Shown piece by piece: positions 1 through 5,437 of a stretch of 5,553 nt of DNA. A model generated the notes under the pieces. It ran no database searches. It was not told the DNA's origin and saw only the letters and a list, made by a program, of their open reading frames with translations. The stretch is taken from assembly GCA_945635805.1 (NCBI GenBank), contig CALZCW010000057.1, positions 1 through 5,553 on the forward strand, given 5' to 3'. Every line of letters begins with the position of its first letter. The first letter of the stretch is position 1. The position numbers were made by a program, and so were the translations under genes. Source of the stretch: an uncultured Clostridia bacterium (GTDB lineage Bacteria > Bacillota > Clostridia > Oscillospirales > Oscillospiraceae).

Positions 1-5
1 AATGG

Positions 6-42
6 ACGGCATATACTGCGATTGATGCCGTATCAATACGGC
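6..42 (+). repeat. Overlapping inverted repeats that could form two alternative hairpins
   Basis: Three related arms lie in a row: ACGGCAT (6-12), ATGCCGTAT (25-33) and ATACGGC (36-42). The middle arm is complementary to the first over 7 bases, and to the third as a compact hairpin (GCCGTA, loop TCAA, TACGGC). The two pairings exclude each other. They lie 28 bases upstream of the mmcQ start, so they could be a leader structure or a protein-binding dyad. The window begins here, so the region may also be the end of an upstream gene. The repeats are seen directly; any function is inference. Confidence 0.4.
12..17 (+). promoter_or_regulatory. Possible -10 element (TATACT) for the MmcQ-family gene
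   Basis: TATACT matches the TATAAT consensus at five of six positions. It would place a transcript start near base 24 and a leader of about 46 bases before the start codon at 70. The matching -35 would fall before the first base of the window and cannot be seen, so this is only a weak call. Confidence 0.25.
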
Positions 43-69
43 GGAACGTCAGCCAAGGGGGGAGGGACG

Positions 70-453
70 ATGAACAAATATCAATGGCTGGACAGCTATC
101 TGCTGGGAAAGCGGGGCTGTGTGAAGGACTATAAGCTGGAATGGGGCTGGTTCCGCTACCAGGTGGGCGGCAAGCTCTTTGCGGCGACCTGCCAGCCGGG
201 AGAAGAATACAAGGGCTATGACTGCCGCGAGCTGCTGACGCTGAAGTGTGAGCCGCGCTTTGCCGAGCTGATGCGCGCGGAATACCCGGATATCATCCCC
301 GGCTTTTATATGGACAAAAAACGGTGGATCTCCATTTTTTTGGACGGCGAGGTGCCGGACGACGTGGTTCGGCATTTGTGCGACTGCTCCTATGAGCTGG
401 TGTTTGGCGGCCTGACGAAGAAGCTGCAGCGCCAGATCAGCGAAACGCCGTGA
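70..453 (+). CDS. MmcQ/YjbR family protein
   Basis: A 127-residue protein of the MmcQ/YjbR (CyaY-like fold) family, whose members are usually about 115-125 residues. They are often labelled DNA-binding, but their biochemical role is poorly defined. Family features seen here are an aromatic N-terminal part, the segment around residues 75-90 (EYPDIIPGFYMDKKRWISI), a short acidic turn LDGEVPDD, and the closing SYELVFGGLTKKLQ, where a conserved Ser-Tyr precedes the last helix. It is probably cytoplasmic and soluble. The ATG at 70 was chosen because a GGAGG (61-65) sits just upstream, with a somewhat short 4-base gap. The frame is also open further upstream (TTG at 22, ATG at 25), but those starts have no visible ribosome binding site and would add residues unlike the family. 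It is followed after 76 bases by the small basic gene on the same strand. The family call is firm; the biological role is unknown. Confidence 0.88.
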   Translation: MNKYQWLDSYLLGKRGCVKDYKLEWGWFRYQVGGKLFAATCQPGEEYKGYDCRELLTLKCEPRFAELMRAEYPDIIPGFYMDKKRWISIFLDGEVPDDVVRHLCDCSYELVFGGLTKKLQRQISETP

Positions 454-461
454 AGGAAACA

Positions 462-498
462 GGAAAGCCCTGCGTTGGACCGCAACAGCGGGCTTTCC
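462..498 (+). repeat. Stem-loop between the MmcQ-family gene and the small basic gene
   Basis: GGAAAGCCC (462-470) and GGGCTTTCC (490-498) are perfect 9-base inverted arms. A second short pairing, TGCG (471-474) with CGCA (481-484), extends the stem inward. No T tract follows on the + strand, so it is not a standard intrinsic terminator for mmcQ. It could be an mRNA processing site, an attenuator, or a barrier protecting one transcript end. It ends 16 bases before the Shine-Dalgarno of the next gene. No convincing sigma-A promoter was found between the two genes. Confidence 0.5.
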
Positions 499-513
499 GA
501 GGACAACAGCAAA

Positions 514-519
514 AGGAGG
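514..519 (+). promoter_or_regulatory. Strong Shine-Dalgarno of the small basic gene
   Basis: A perfect AGGAGG lies 10 bases before the ATG at 530. It shows that 530 is a genuine translation start in its own right, and matters because the methyltransferase further downstream in the same frame has a separate site of its own. Confidence 0.8.
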
Positions 520-529
520 AAACAGTGCA

Positions 530-709
530 ATGGAAAAATTTATCCCCTTTGAGAAGCTCTCAAAGAAAAAGCAGCGGGAGCTGAACGCGAAAAAGCGCAA
601 CACCTGGGGCCCTGTCAGTCCCGTGACCCGCAAGCCGGAGAATCCAAAGGCATATAACAGACAAAAGGCACAGAAACGGACTTACGAGCCCGATTCTGTG
701 CCGTTTTCT
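530..709 (+). CDS. Small basic protein, candidate ArfA/BrfA-like ribosome-rescue factor on a stop-less frame
   Basis: This small gene starts with a perfect Shine-Dalgarno and encodes MEKFIPFEKLSKKKQRELNA, then a RNTWG motif (23-27), PVTRKPENPKAYNRQKAQKR (31-50) and a short tail. The first 58 residues carry about 16 Lys/Arg against 6 Asp/Glu. It resembles short hypothetical proteins I associate with Clostridia, but I cannot name a characterised family. There is no stop codon: the frame stays open into the methyltransferase. A terminator-like hairpin overlaps codons 46-58, with its T tract in codons 59-61, so the end given here (codon 60) is the predicted end of the message, not a stop. Known fact: ArfA (E. 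coli) and BrfA (B. subtilis) are small basic rescue factors made from messages that end before a stop codon, so trans-translation keeps them low. The KAYNRQK segment also resembles the basic Tyr-x-Arg-Lys tail of ArfA. Rescue function is inference. The alternative is an N-terminal part of a 353-residue fusion. Confidence 0.6.
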
Positions 710-711
710 TT
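667..711 (+). terminator. Intrinsic terminator inside the small gene's reading frame
   Basis: GGCACAGAA (667-675) pairs perfectly with TTCTGTGCC (694-702). After a single A-A mismatch, CGG (677-679) pairs with CCG (690-692), leaving a 10-base loop. The stem is followed at once by GTTTTCTTT, and AAAA precedes it, as in a standard Rho-independent terminator. It lies entirely within the open frame that began at 530, before any in-frame stop, and just upstream of the methyltransferase promoter. The structure is seen directly; termination efficiency is not known. Confidence 0.7.
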
Positions 712-726
712 GCCGGAAAAATGGAA

Positions 727-755
727 TGGACAAAAGCGTGGGTGGATGGTACAAT
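727..755 (+). promoter_or_regulatory. Sigma-A promoter of the methyltransferase gene, extended -10
   Basis: The -35 TGGACA (727-732) and the -10 TACAAT (750-755) each match consensus at five of six positions. The spacer is the optimal 17 bases, and TG at 747-748 gives an extended -10. Transcription would begin near 762, giving a leader of about 32 bases that contains the GGAGG at 781-785. It separates the methyltransferase from the small gene at the RNA level. Confidence 0.72.
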
Positions 756-778
756 CAAAAAAACGCATGAACCGCAAA

Positions 779-786
779 AGGGAGGG
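779..786 (+). promoter_or_regulatory. Shine-Dalgarno deciding the methyltransferase start
   Basis: AGGGAGGG contains GGAGG (781-785), 8 bases before the ATG at 794. This supports the internal start over the in-frame ATG at 530. The in-frame ATG at 767 (within residues 79-81 of the long frame) has no comparable site. Confidence 0.75.
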
Positions 787-793
787 CGCACCT

Positions 794-1591
794 ATGGACT
801 TAAACGACATCTATCAACTGACTGACGAAACGGAGCAAATTCAGAGGACCTACGAATTCTTCAATGAGGATACCCGGCTGAACCGTTCCAAAGCCGCCCG
901 GGTGGAGTTCCTGACCACCGTCCGCTACATTGAGCGTTATCTGAAGCCCGGCAACAGAATATTGGATGTTGGTGCAGGAGCGGGGGAGTACAGCCTCTAC
1001 TTTGCCCGAAAAGGCTATGAAGTGTGCGCCTTGGAATTGGCGGAAAACAACATCAAAGCCTTTCGGCGGAAGCTGTCCCCGGAGGACAGGATCGACCTGG
1101 TTCAGGGCAATGCCATGGACTTGAGCCGCTATGGGGATGATTCCTTTGATGTGGTGCTGGTATTCGGCCCGCTGTATCATCTGCACCGGGAGGCAGACCG
1201 GCAGAAGTGCATCTCGGAGGCCAAGCGGGTCTGCAAGCCCGGCGGCAAGCTGTTCTTCGCCTTTATTTCCAACGACATGGTGATCCTGACGGAGTTTTCC
1301 TACCGCCCGGATTACTTTACCGCCGGCGATTATGACAAGGAGACCTTCCGGCTGGAGGACTTCCCCTTTGTATTCCATACGGTAGACGGCTGCCGTGAAA
1401 TGCTCCGGGCCGGAGGTGTCCGCATCCTCCATGAGGTCGCGGCAGACGGCGTCAGTGAGCTTCTGGAGGACAAGATCAACGCCATGAGCGATGCGGATTA
1501 CGCCCAGTACCTGCGCTACCATGCCTACATCTGCGAAAAGCCGGAATTTCTCGGCATGACGAACCATCTGCTGTTCGTCGGTGAAAAATGA
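794..1591 (+). CDS. Class I SAM-dependent methyltransferase
   Basis: A 265-residue cytoplasmic protein with a Rossmann-type methyltransferase fold, expected to transfer a methyl group from S-adenosylmethionine to an unknown substrate. Visible motifs are motif I ILDVGAGAGEYS (57-68, SAM-binding glycine loop), an acidic residue ending strand 2 in ALELAENN (79-86, Glu81 probably binding the ribose), QGNAMDL (104-110, adenine region), FDVVLVFGPLYHL (118-130, motif IV region) and KPGGKLFFAF (149-158, strand 5 turn). The N-terminal DEETRL/RVEFLTTVRYIERYL type of segment and the overall length fit a common Firmicutes group of stand-alone methyltransferases. The ATG at 794 was chosen for its Shine-Dalgarno and because everything before it belongs to a different protein type. 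The frame continues upstream without a stop to 530, so a caller may report a 353-residue fusion. A separate promoter at 727-755 argues against that. The substrate cannot be deduced from the sequence. Confidence 0.9.
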   Translation: MDLNDIYQLTDETEQIQRTYEFFNEDTRLNRSKAARVEFLTTVRYIERYLKPGNRILDVGAGAGEYSLYFARKGYEVCALELAENNIKAFRRKLSPEDRIDLVQGNAMDLSRYGDDSFDVVLVFGPLYHLHREADRQKCISEAKRVCKPGGKLFFAFISNDMVILTEFSYRPDYFTAGDYDKETFRLEDFPFVFHTVDGCREMLRAGGVRILHEVAADGVSELLEDKINAMSDADYAQYLRYHAYICEKPEFLGMTNHLLFVGEK

Positions 1592-1601
1592 TAATATGAA
1601 A

Positions 1602-1636
1602 CAGCGGCGTGCAGTTCTTTGGACTGCACGCCGCTG
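1602..1636. terminator. Strong bidirectional terminator between convergent genes
   Basis: CAGCGGCGTGCAGT (1602-1615) and its exact complement (1623-1636) form a perfect 14-base stem with a 7-base loop. On the - strand it is followed by a T-rich stretch (TTTCATATTATCATTTTT), so it is a good terminator for the ydj-like operon, whose last stop codon lies 10 bases away. On the + strand only GGTTAT follows, so termination of the methyltransferase message there is probably weaker but still likely. Confidence 0.85.
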
Positions 1637-1646
1637 GGTTATAAGA

Positions 1647-2417
1647 TCAGAATTTTCCGCTGGTATGATTTCCGCTGCTGCTACCGGCACCGGAGCCAGA
1701 GGAGGTGCTTGACTTTGGCCGCTCACGTCGGCTGACCGTGCGGTAGAGGAAAAAGTCCTGGCTGCGGGTGAGCTGGAGGCTGCCGGGGCGGACATATTCG
1801 GCGGCGCGCTGCATAGCGACGGATTTCAGCGCGGATTTCATCGTGCCTGTGACGATGAGAGCGACGACCAGGCCGATGCCCAGGGCGATCAGGATGCTGT
1901 ACCAGGCCATGGGCTCCTTGGGCAGATTGCCGCTGCCGTAAGGCTCACCGGAGGCAGCCTGGGTGAGGAAATCGTCGCAGAGGGCAGCAAAGTCCGTAAA
2001 AGCGTCGTTAAAATCCTCGTCAGAGAGGCTGTCCAGGATCTTTCCGCCGATGTACTCGCGGCCGGCGGCGGTAAAGGCAGTCTCCGCGCCGCCATAGGCA
2101 GCAATGTCCCATTCGCGCTCATCCATGGCGATGAACAGCACAACGGCCGGCACGTCGTCCATGTAGTAATCATAGAAGTACTCAGAATAGTCTGCGATGA
2201 TCGTACCCTCCAGAGAGGTGACAGTCACGATACAGACCTCGGTACCCTGGCGGCTGCTGATCTCCTTCAGCTTGGACTCCAGCGCCGCGTCCTGGATGGT
2301 GGTGAGAAGCTCGGCCGTATCGACCACATGGATGACTTCCGACTCGGCAAAGGCAGGAACGGTCAGGGCAAAGCAAATGAGCAGGACCAGAAGTAAGGTC
2401 AGGATCCGTTTTTTCAT
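1647..2417 (-). CDS. ydjH: TPM-domain membrane protein, YdjH-like
   Basis: A 256-residue protein with a clear signal peptide (MKKR, hydrophobic stretch, PAFA; cleavage expected after residue 24). A TPM domain (YgcG/Psb32 type) follows at about 32-155, including VVDTAELL near its start, the strand GTEVCIVTVTSLEG (58-71), and DVPAVVLFIAMDEREWDIAAYGG (88-110). A single membrane segment lies at about 173-192. The C-terminus is a Ser/Gly-rich tail (236-256). The TPM domain should therefore face outward, with the tail inside. It is the last gene of the operon: its Shine-Dalgarno (GGAGGG on the - strand, 2425-2430) abuts the ydjG stop, 13 bases separate the genes, and a terminator follows. In B. subtilis YdjH acts with YdjG and YdjI in the PspA envelope-stress system. 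The domain call is firm; the symbol rests on domain order and gene neighbours. Confidence 0.85.
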   Translation of the reverse strand: MKKRILTLLLVLLICFALTVPAFAESEVIHVVDTAELLTTIQDAALESKLKEISSRQGTEVCIVTVTSLEGTIIADYSEYFYDYYMDDVPAVVLFIAMDEREWDIAAYGGAETAFTAAGREYIGGKILDSLSDEDFNDAFTDFAALCDDFLTQAASGEPYGSGNLPKEPMAWYSILIALGIGLVVALIVTGTMKSALKSVAMQRAAEYVRPGSLQLTRSQDFFLYRTVSRRERPKSSTSSGSGAGSSSGNHTSGKF

Positions 2418-2430
2418 TGACGTTCCCTCC

Positions 2431-3522
2431 TTACAGCAGATGTACGAGCCACATGAGCCCGTAGACCGCAGCCGTCACAGCGGCGGTCACGCCCCAGAAC
2501 CATCTCCGGAAAGCCCCTTTGTCCATGGGGAGATTTCCGACGAATTTGCCGGTCTGGCCGTTCATGGCAAAGGTGAATTTCTGATTCTGCCAGGTGGTGT
2601 TCAGAAGCCAGACGGGGTAGAGGGCATATTTTGCCTTGCCGTTTTTCAGACGCAGGTTGGAGTGCTCCGGCAGCACTGTGGCATAGCCATTAACGGTGCC
2701 GCGGAAGGCATCCTCGGTGCTTTCGCGGATGCGCTGATTGGCGCGGTCAATGCTCTCCTCAGCGGTCACGTCGTATTTGTCTGCCAGGTAACCTGCCAGG
2801 TAGGCCGTCTGGAAATCGACTGCATCGCGCAGATCGAAAGGCTCGATGGACTGCATCAGATCGTCGGCCATCTTTGTTGAGCCGTCAACAGGGACGTTGT
2901 CAAAGGCGAGAGAGCCGGAGCGAACGACGGAGAAATACTGGGTTTCTGTATAGTTATAGTTGCTGTCGGACCAGGTATGCACACGAGTGGCACGGTAGCG
3001 CAGATCGGCATCGGCCTCGGCATTGAACAGCCAGAAAGGAACATAGATGCCCTTGATCTCGTCGATATGATTCTGATCCTTGAAGGCCTTGGGCAGGAGC
3101 CGCTTTCCCTGCAGATGCTTGGCAAAGGCTTTTTTGGCCGCTTCCTTGTCCAGCTTGAAGGGAATAACCAGATCGGGACGCAAGGCACCGGCAAAAGCGC
3201 CGGACATGACCACTGGGTTGCCGCAATAAGGACAGGCAGTGGCACCGGTGTTTGCATCGCCGACGATCTCGCCGCCGCAGGATTTGCAGGTATAGACCCG
3301 CATCCCCTCGGTTTCTCCCGGTTGCCAGTCGCTTCCCGCGCCGGTGTCCCAGGACATATCTTCTGTTTGTTCCTGCTCCTGCTTCAGCACCTCATCCTGC
3401 GCTTTCAGCGCGTCCATCTCAAATTCCGTGTCGCAGTAGGGACACTTCATCTTCTGGACGCTGCTGTCAAAGGCAATGGCGCCTCCGCAGCAGGGACATT
3501 TATACTCCAGCAAAGCTGCCAT
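2431..3522 (-). CDS. ydjG: Double zinc-ribbon membrane-anchored protein, YdjG-like
   Basis: A 363-residue protein that begins with two treble-cysteine zinc ribbons: C9/C12 with C27/C30 (CPCCGG, CPYC) and C79/C82 with C97/C100 (CKSCGG, CPYCGN). A Gln/Glu-rich linker joins them (40-70). A long mixed domain follows (115-335) with the family marks GIYVPFWLFNAEA (158-170) and YALYPVWLLNTTW (299-311). It ends in one hydrophobic segment (342-362) with only a few residues after it, so it is probably tail-anchored with the ribbons in the cytoplasm. Such proteins are often mislabelled as PriA-helicase-like or TFIIB-type ribbon proteins; no helicase motif is present. The start is supported by GGAGG on the - strand (3531-3535), 8 bases before the ATG. 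Only 17 bases separate it from ydjI, so co-translation is likely. The role as a partner of YdjH and YdjI is inferred from the B. subtilis system. Confidence 0.85.
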   Translation of the reverse strand: MAALLEYKCPCCGGAIAFDSSVQKMKCPYCDTEFEMDALKAQDEVLKQEQEQTEDMSWDTGAGSDWQPGETEGMRVYTCKSCGGEIVGDANTGATACPYCGNPVVMSGAFAGALRPDLVIPFKLDKEAAKKAFAKHLQGKRLLPKAFKDQNHIDEIKGIYVPFWLFNAEADADLRYRATRVHTWSDSNYNYTETQYFSVVRSGSLAFDNVPVDGSTKMADDLMQSIEPFDLRDAVDFQTAYLAGYLADKYDVTAEESIDRANQRIRESTEDAFRGTVNGYATVLPEHSNLRLKNGKAKYALYPVWLLNTTWQNQKFTFAMNGQTGKFVGNLPMDKGAFRRWFWGVTAAVTAAVYGLMWLVHLL

Positions 3523-3539
3523 AAACGCTGCCTCCGTTC

Positions 3540-4949
3540 TTACTGGATGTCGCTGTCGTCAAAAATATCGCCGCACTCAGGGCAGAACTTCGGGGGATGC
3601 TTCGGATCCTCGGGCTCCCAGCCGCATTTGTCGCATTTGTAGAGAGGCTCACCGGCGGGCTTCTTCGCACCGCATTCGGAGCAGAATTTGCCCTTGTTTA
3701 CCGCACCGCAGGAGCAGGTCCAGCCGGCGTTCTCGGCGGGCCTGGGAGAGCCGCACTCGGGACAGAATTTGCCGGTAGCCGTGGCACCGCACTTGCATTT
3801 CCAACTGTTGGCCGCAGGCGGTTCGGGCTTCTTCGCGCCGCACTCGGGGCAGAATTTTCCGGTAACCGTCGCGCCGCAGGCACATTTCCAGGTGTTTGCG
3901 GCAGGTCCCGCAGGAGCCTTTTGCTGCTGAGCGGCTTGCTGTTGCTGGCCCATGGCAAAGAGATTCTGGGCGTTCATGCCGCCGGCCTGCTGAGCCATTC
4001 CCATGCCCATAAAGCCCATCATGGCGCCGTTTTTGTTCTCGGCAGCGGCTTTCATGGCGTCGGACTGGGCACCCACCAGCGTTGCGGCGGCCATGGTCGG
4101 GTCGCGCATGATGGCGGTGCGCTGGGCCTGCTTGATGAGGGCAGCGTCTTCCTCGGTGAGGGTGATGGGATTCATGGCGATGGAGACGATCTTCAGGCCG
4201 CGCAGCTCGCCCCACTTCTTGGTCAGGGCATCGTTCATGGCCTGGGACAGCTCCTCGGCGTGGCCCGGGAGGGCAGAGGGGCGGATCTCCAGCTCGGAGA
4301 TTTTGGCAAAGGCGGGCTGAAGGGCGGAAATGAACTCCGTCTTCAACTGGCCGTCGATCTCCTCGCGGGTGTATTCATTGCTGACGTTGCCGCATACGTT
4401 GGTGTAGAACAGCAGGGGATCGGCGATTTTGTAGGAGTAAACGCCGCTGCAGCGGACGGAAACGTCGATGTCCAGGCCGATGTTGCGGTCAACCACACGG
4501 AAGGGAATGGGCGTAGGCGTACCGAACTTGTTGTCGATCAGCTCTTTTGTGTTAAAGTAGTAGACGCGCTGATCCTTGCCGGTGTCGCCGCCGTAGGCAA
4601 AACGCTTGCCGATGGTCTTAAAGGTCTCCTTGATAGAGGTGCCAAGCTTGCCGGTGAAGATGCTGGGCTCGGTGGAGGAGTCGTAGGTGAACTGGCCCGG
4701 CTCGGCGCAGACCTCCACGATTTTTCCCTGCTCCACGATGATCATGCACTGACCATCGGCGACAGCGATACCGGAGCCATTGGAGATGATGTTGTCATTG
4801 CCCTTGGTGTTGGAGGAACGGGAGGTGATCTGCTTCTGGCCCTTGACCATCAGCACATTTTTCGGCAGGGCTTCACAGTAGAAAAATTCCTTCCACTGGT
4901 CGGCCAGCGTGCCGCCCAAGGCTCCGATTCCAGCTTTGATAAGACCCAT
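3540..4949 (-). CDS. ydjI: SPFH-domain protein with four C-terminal zinc ribbons, YdjI-like
   Basis: A 469-residue protein of the YdjI (virion-core-protein-like) branch of the SPFH/band-7 superfamily. The SPFH part covers about 20-270: LMVKGQKQITSRSSNTKGNDN near the start, an IAVADGQCMIIVEQGKIVEV strand pair (61-80), and LEIRPSALPGHAEELSQAMND (220-240) leading into a helix. A Met/Gly/Gln-rich linker (305-345) follows. Four zinc ribbons close the protein: C356/C358-C367/C370, C385/C387-C396/C399, C412/C414-C423/C426 and C439/C442-C456/C459. The first three share a CxCGA...GKFCxECG pattern; the last is a different, wider type. There is no signal peptide or membrane span, so it should be cytoplasmic and join the membrane through partners. 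In B. subtilis YdjI helps place PspA at the membrane. From memory B. subtilis YdjI is about 320 residues, so the ribbon array here makes this protein longer. The start is supported by AAAGGAG on the - strand (4957-4963), 7 bases before the ATG. Confidence 0.87.
   Translation of the reverse strand: MGLIKAGIGALGGTLADQWKEFFYCEALPKNVLMVKGQKQITSRSSNTKGNDNIISNGSGIAVADGQCMIIVEQGKIVEVCAEPGQFTYDSSTEPSIFTGKLGTSIKETFKTIGKRFAYGGDTGKDQRVYYFNTKELIDNKFGTPTPIPFRVVDRNIGLDIDVSVRCSGVYSYKIADPLLFYTNVCGNVSNEYTREEIDGQLKTEFISALQPAFAKISELEIRPSALPGHAEELSQAMNDALTKKWGELRGLKIVSIAMNPITLTEEDAALIKQAQRTAIMRDPTMAAATLVGAQSDAMKAAAENKNGAMMGFMGMGMAQQAGGMNAQNLFAMGQQQQAAQQQKAPAGPAANTWKCACGATVTGKFCPECGAKKPEPPAANSWKCKCGATATGKFCPECGSPRPAENAGWTCSCGAVNKGKFCSECGAKKPAGEPLYKCDKCGWEPEDPKHPPKFCPECGDIFDDSDIQ
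3564..3890 (-). repeat. Tandem zinc-ribbon-coding repeats within the ydjI-like gene
   Basis: Four successive units encode a zinc ribbon opened by an aromatic residue (W354, W383, W410, Y437), with spacings of 29, 27 and 27 codons (87, 81, 81 bases). The first three units are close at protein level and visibly related at DNA level, for example around the repeated GGGCAGAATTT on the + strand. The fourth has diverged (CxxC in place of CxC, plus an acidic insertion). This suggests expansion by duplication of one ribbon. Confidence 0.75.
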
Positions 4950-5006
4950 GATATTTCTCCTTTCATGTAAAACAAAATATGGGATATGTGACCCTGCGCG
5001 GGTTAA

Positions 5007-5306
5007 TTACGGATTGTGATTGCCGGTAGGAGGAAAAACGTCCTTGTTTTTCCTGGAATAGGGATTGCGGTTATGAGTTTTGGGGTCCGGACCCTGTCCG
5101 CCGCGATGCAGCAGGGAAAAGACAACGGTCCTTCCGATGACATACAGCGCCCAAATGCTGAGGGCGAGCCAAAACCAACGGATATGCCAGCCCTGCCAGA
5201 AGTGCAGGACCAGCAGCAGCCAAGCGGGGATGGACCAGTGAAGGTGAAAAAACAGATTCAGCAGTACGGCAAAGAGATAGCCGAAGAAGCGTTTCAGATG
5301 TTTCAT
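5007..5306 (-). CDS. Small two-segment membrane protein, first gene of the ydj-like operon
   Basis: A 99-residue protein of unknown function. It starts MKHLKRFFGY with a hydrophobic stretch (about 8-20), a short break (HLHWSIP, 21-27), a hydrophobic stretch (28-40), and a second aromatic-rich segment (about 43-65). It ends in a polar tail with NPYS (81-84) and many Asn, Lys and Pro. The positive-inside rule puts both ends in the cytoplasm. I recall similar small proteins (W-S-I-P-A-W, then N-P-Y-S near the end) in Clostridia but know no function. It precedes ydjI by 57 bases with no clear promoter between, so it is probably co-transcribed and may be a membrane partner of the complex. Start: the ATG at 5306 has a weak GGAAG just upstream and makes the protein begin with a typical basic-hydrophobic N-terminus. 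The frame is open to an ATG at 5387 (126 residues), whose ribosome site is poor and whose added 27 residues look unlike a membrane protein's start. Confidence 0.7.
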   Translation of the reverse strand: MKHLKRFFGYLFAVLLNLFFHLHWSIPAWLLLVLHFWQGWHIRWFWLALSIWALYVIGRTVVFSLLHRGGQGPDPKTHNRNPYSRKNKDVFPPTGNHNP

Positions 5307-5317
5307 AGTCTTCCACA

Positions 5318-5336
5318 GGCGGGCGGACAGCCCGCC
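5318..5336 (-). repeat. GC-rich hairpin in the operon leader
   Basis: GGCGGGC (5318-5324) and GCCCGCC (5330-5336) form a perfect 7-base GC stem with a 5-base loop. On the - strand it lies just before the weak Shine-Dalgarno and the ATG at 5306, inside the leader of about 95 bases predicted from the promoter at 5409-5437. No T tract follows on that strand, so it is not a terminator. It could limit or position ribosome binding; that is inference. Confidence 0.5.
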
Positions 5337-5408
5337 GAAACAGTTTTTATCGGAATCAGCGGTCAAACACAGATACTTTCCGAACATTCTATGCCGATTC
5401 TTGGTTCC

Positions 5409-5437
5409 AGTTTACCATATTTTTTATTTTCCGTCAA
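5409..5437 (-). promoter_or_regulatory. Sigma-A promoter of the ydj-like operon
   Basis: Read on the - strand, the -35 TTGACG (5437-5432) and the -10 TAAACT (5414-5409) are separated by exactly 17 AT-rich bases, and TG one base before the -10 makes it an extended -10. Transcription should start near 5402. The elements fit the housekeeping sigma factor. The TGAAAC/CGTA type of promoter used by B. subtilis sigma-W for its pspA-ydj operon is not seen here. Confidence 0.7.

Noticed and set aside
462..498. Intrinsic terminator for the MmcQ-family gene
   Set aside because: The stem is good, but no T tract follows on the + strand, so it is listed only as a stem-loop.
800..1795. A long - strand open frame (331 codons) opposite the methyltransferase
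   Set aside because: It runs across the bidirectional terminator and into the ydjH-like gene, has no family features, and overlaps a well-supported methyltransferase.
2197..2880. A + strand open frame (227 codons) across the ydjH/ydjG boundary
   Set aside because: It is antisense to two clear genes and their junction, with no domain and no Shine-Dalgarno.
2431..3522. PriA-type helicase
   Set aside because: Only the zinc ribbons resemble PriA. No Walker A or other helicase motif is present, and the protein ends in a membrane anchor.
3564..3890. CRISPR-like or non-coding tandem repeat
   Set aside because: The periodicity is in multiples of three, keeps the frame, and encodes successive zinc ribbons.
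3597..4970. A long + strand open frame (457 codons) opposite the ydjI-like gene
   Set aside because: It is the antisense shadow of a GC-biased gene: Gly/Ala/Val/Leu-rich composition, no recognisable domain, no good ribosome site, while the - strand frame has clear SPFH and zinc-ribbon motifs.
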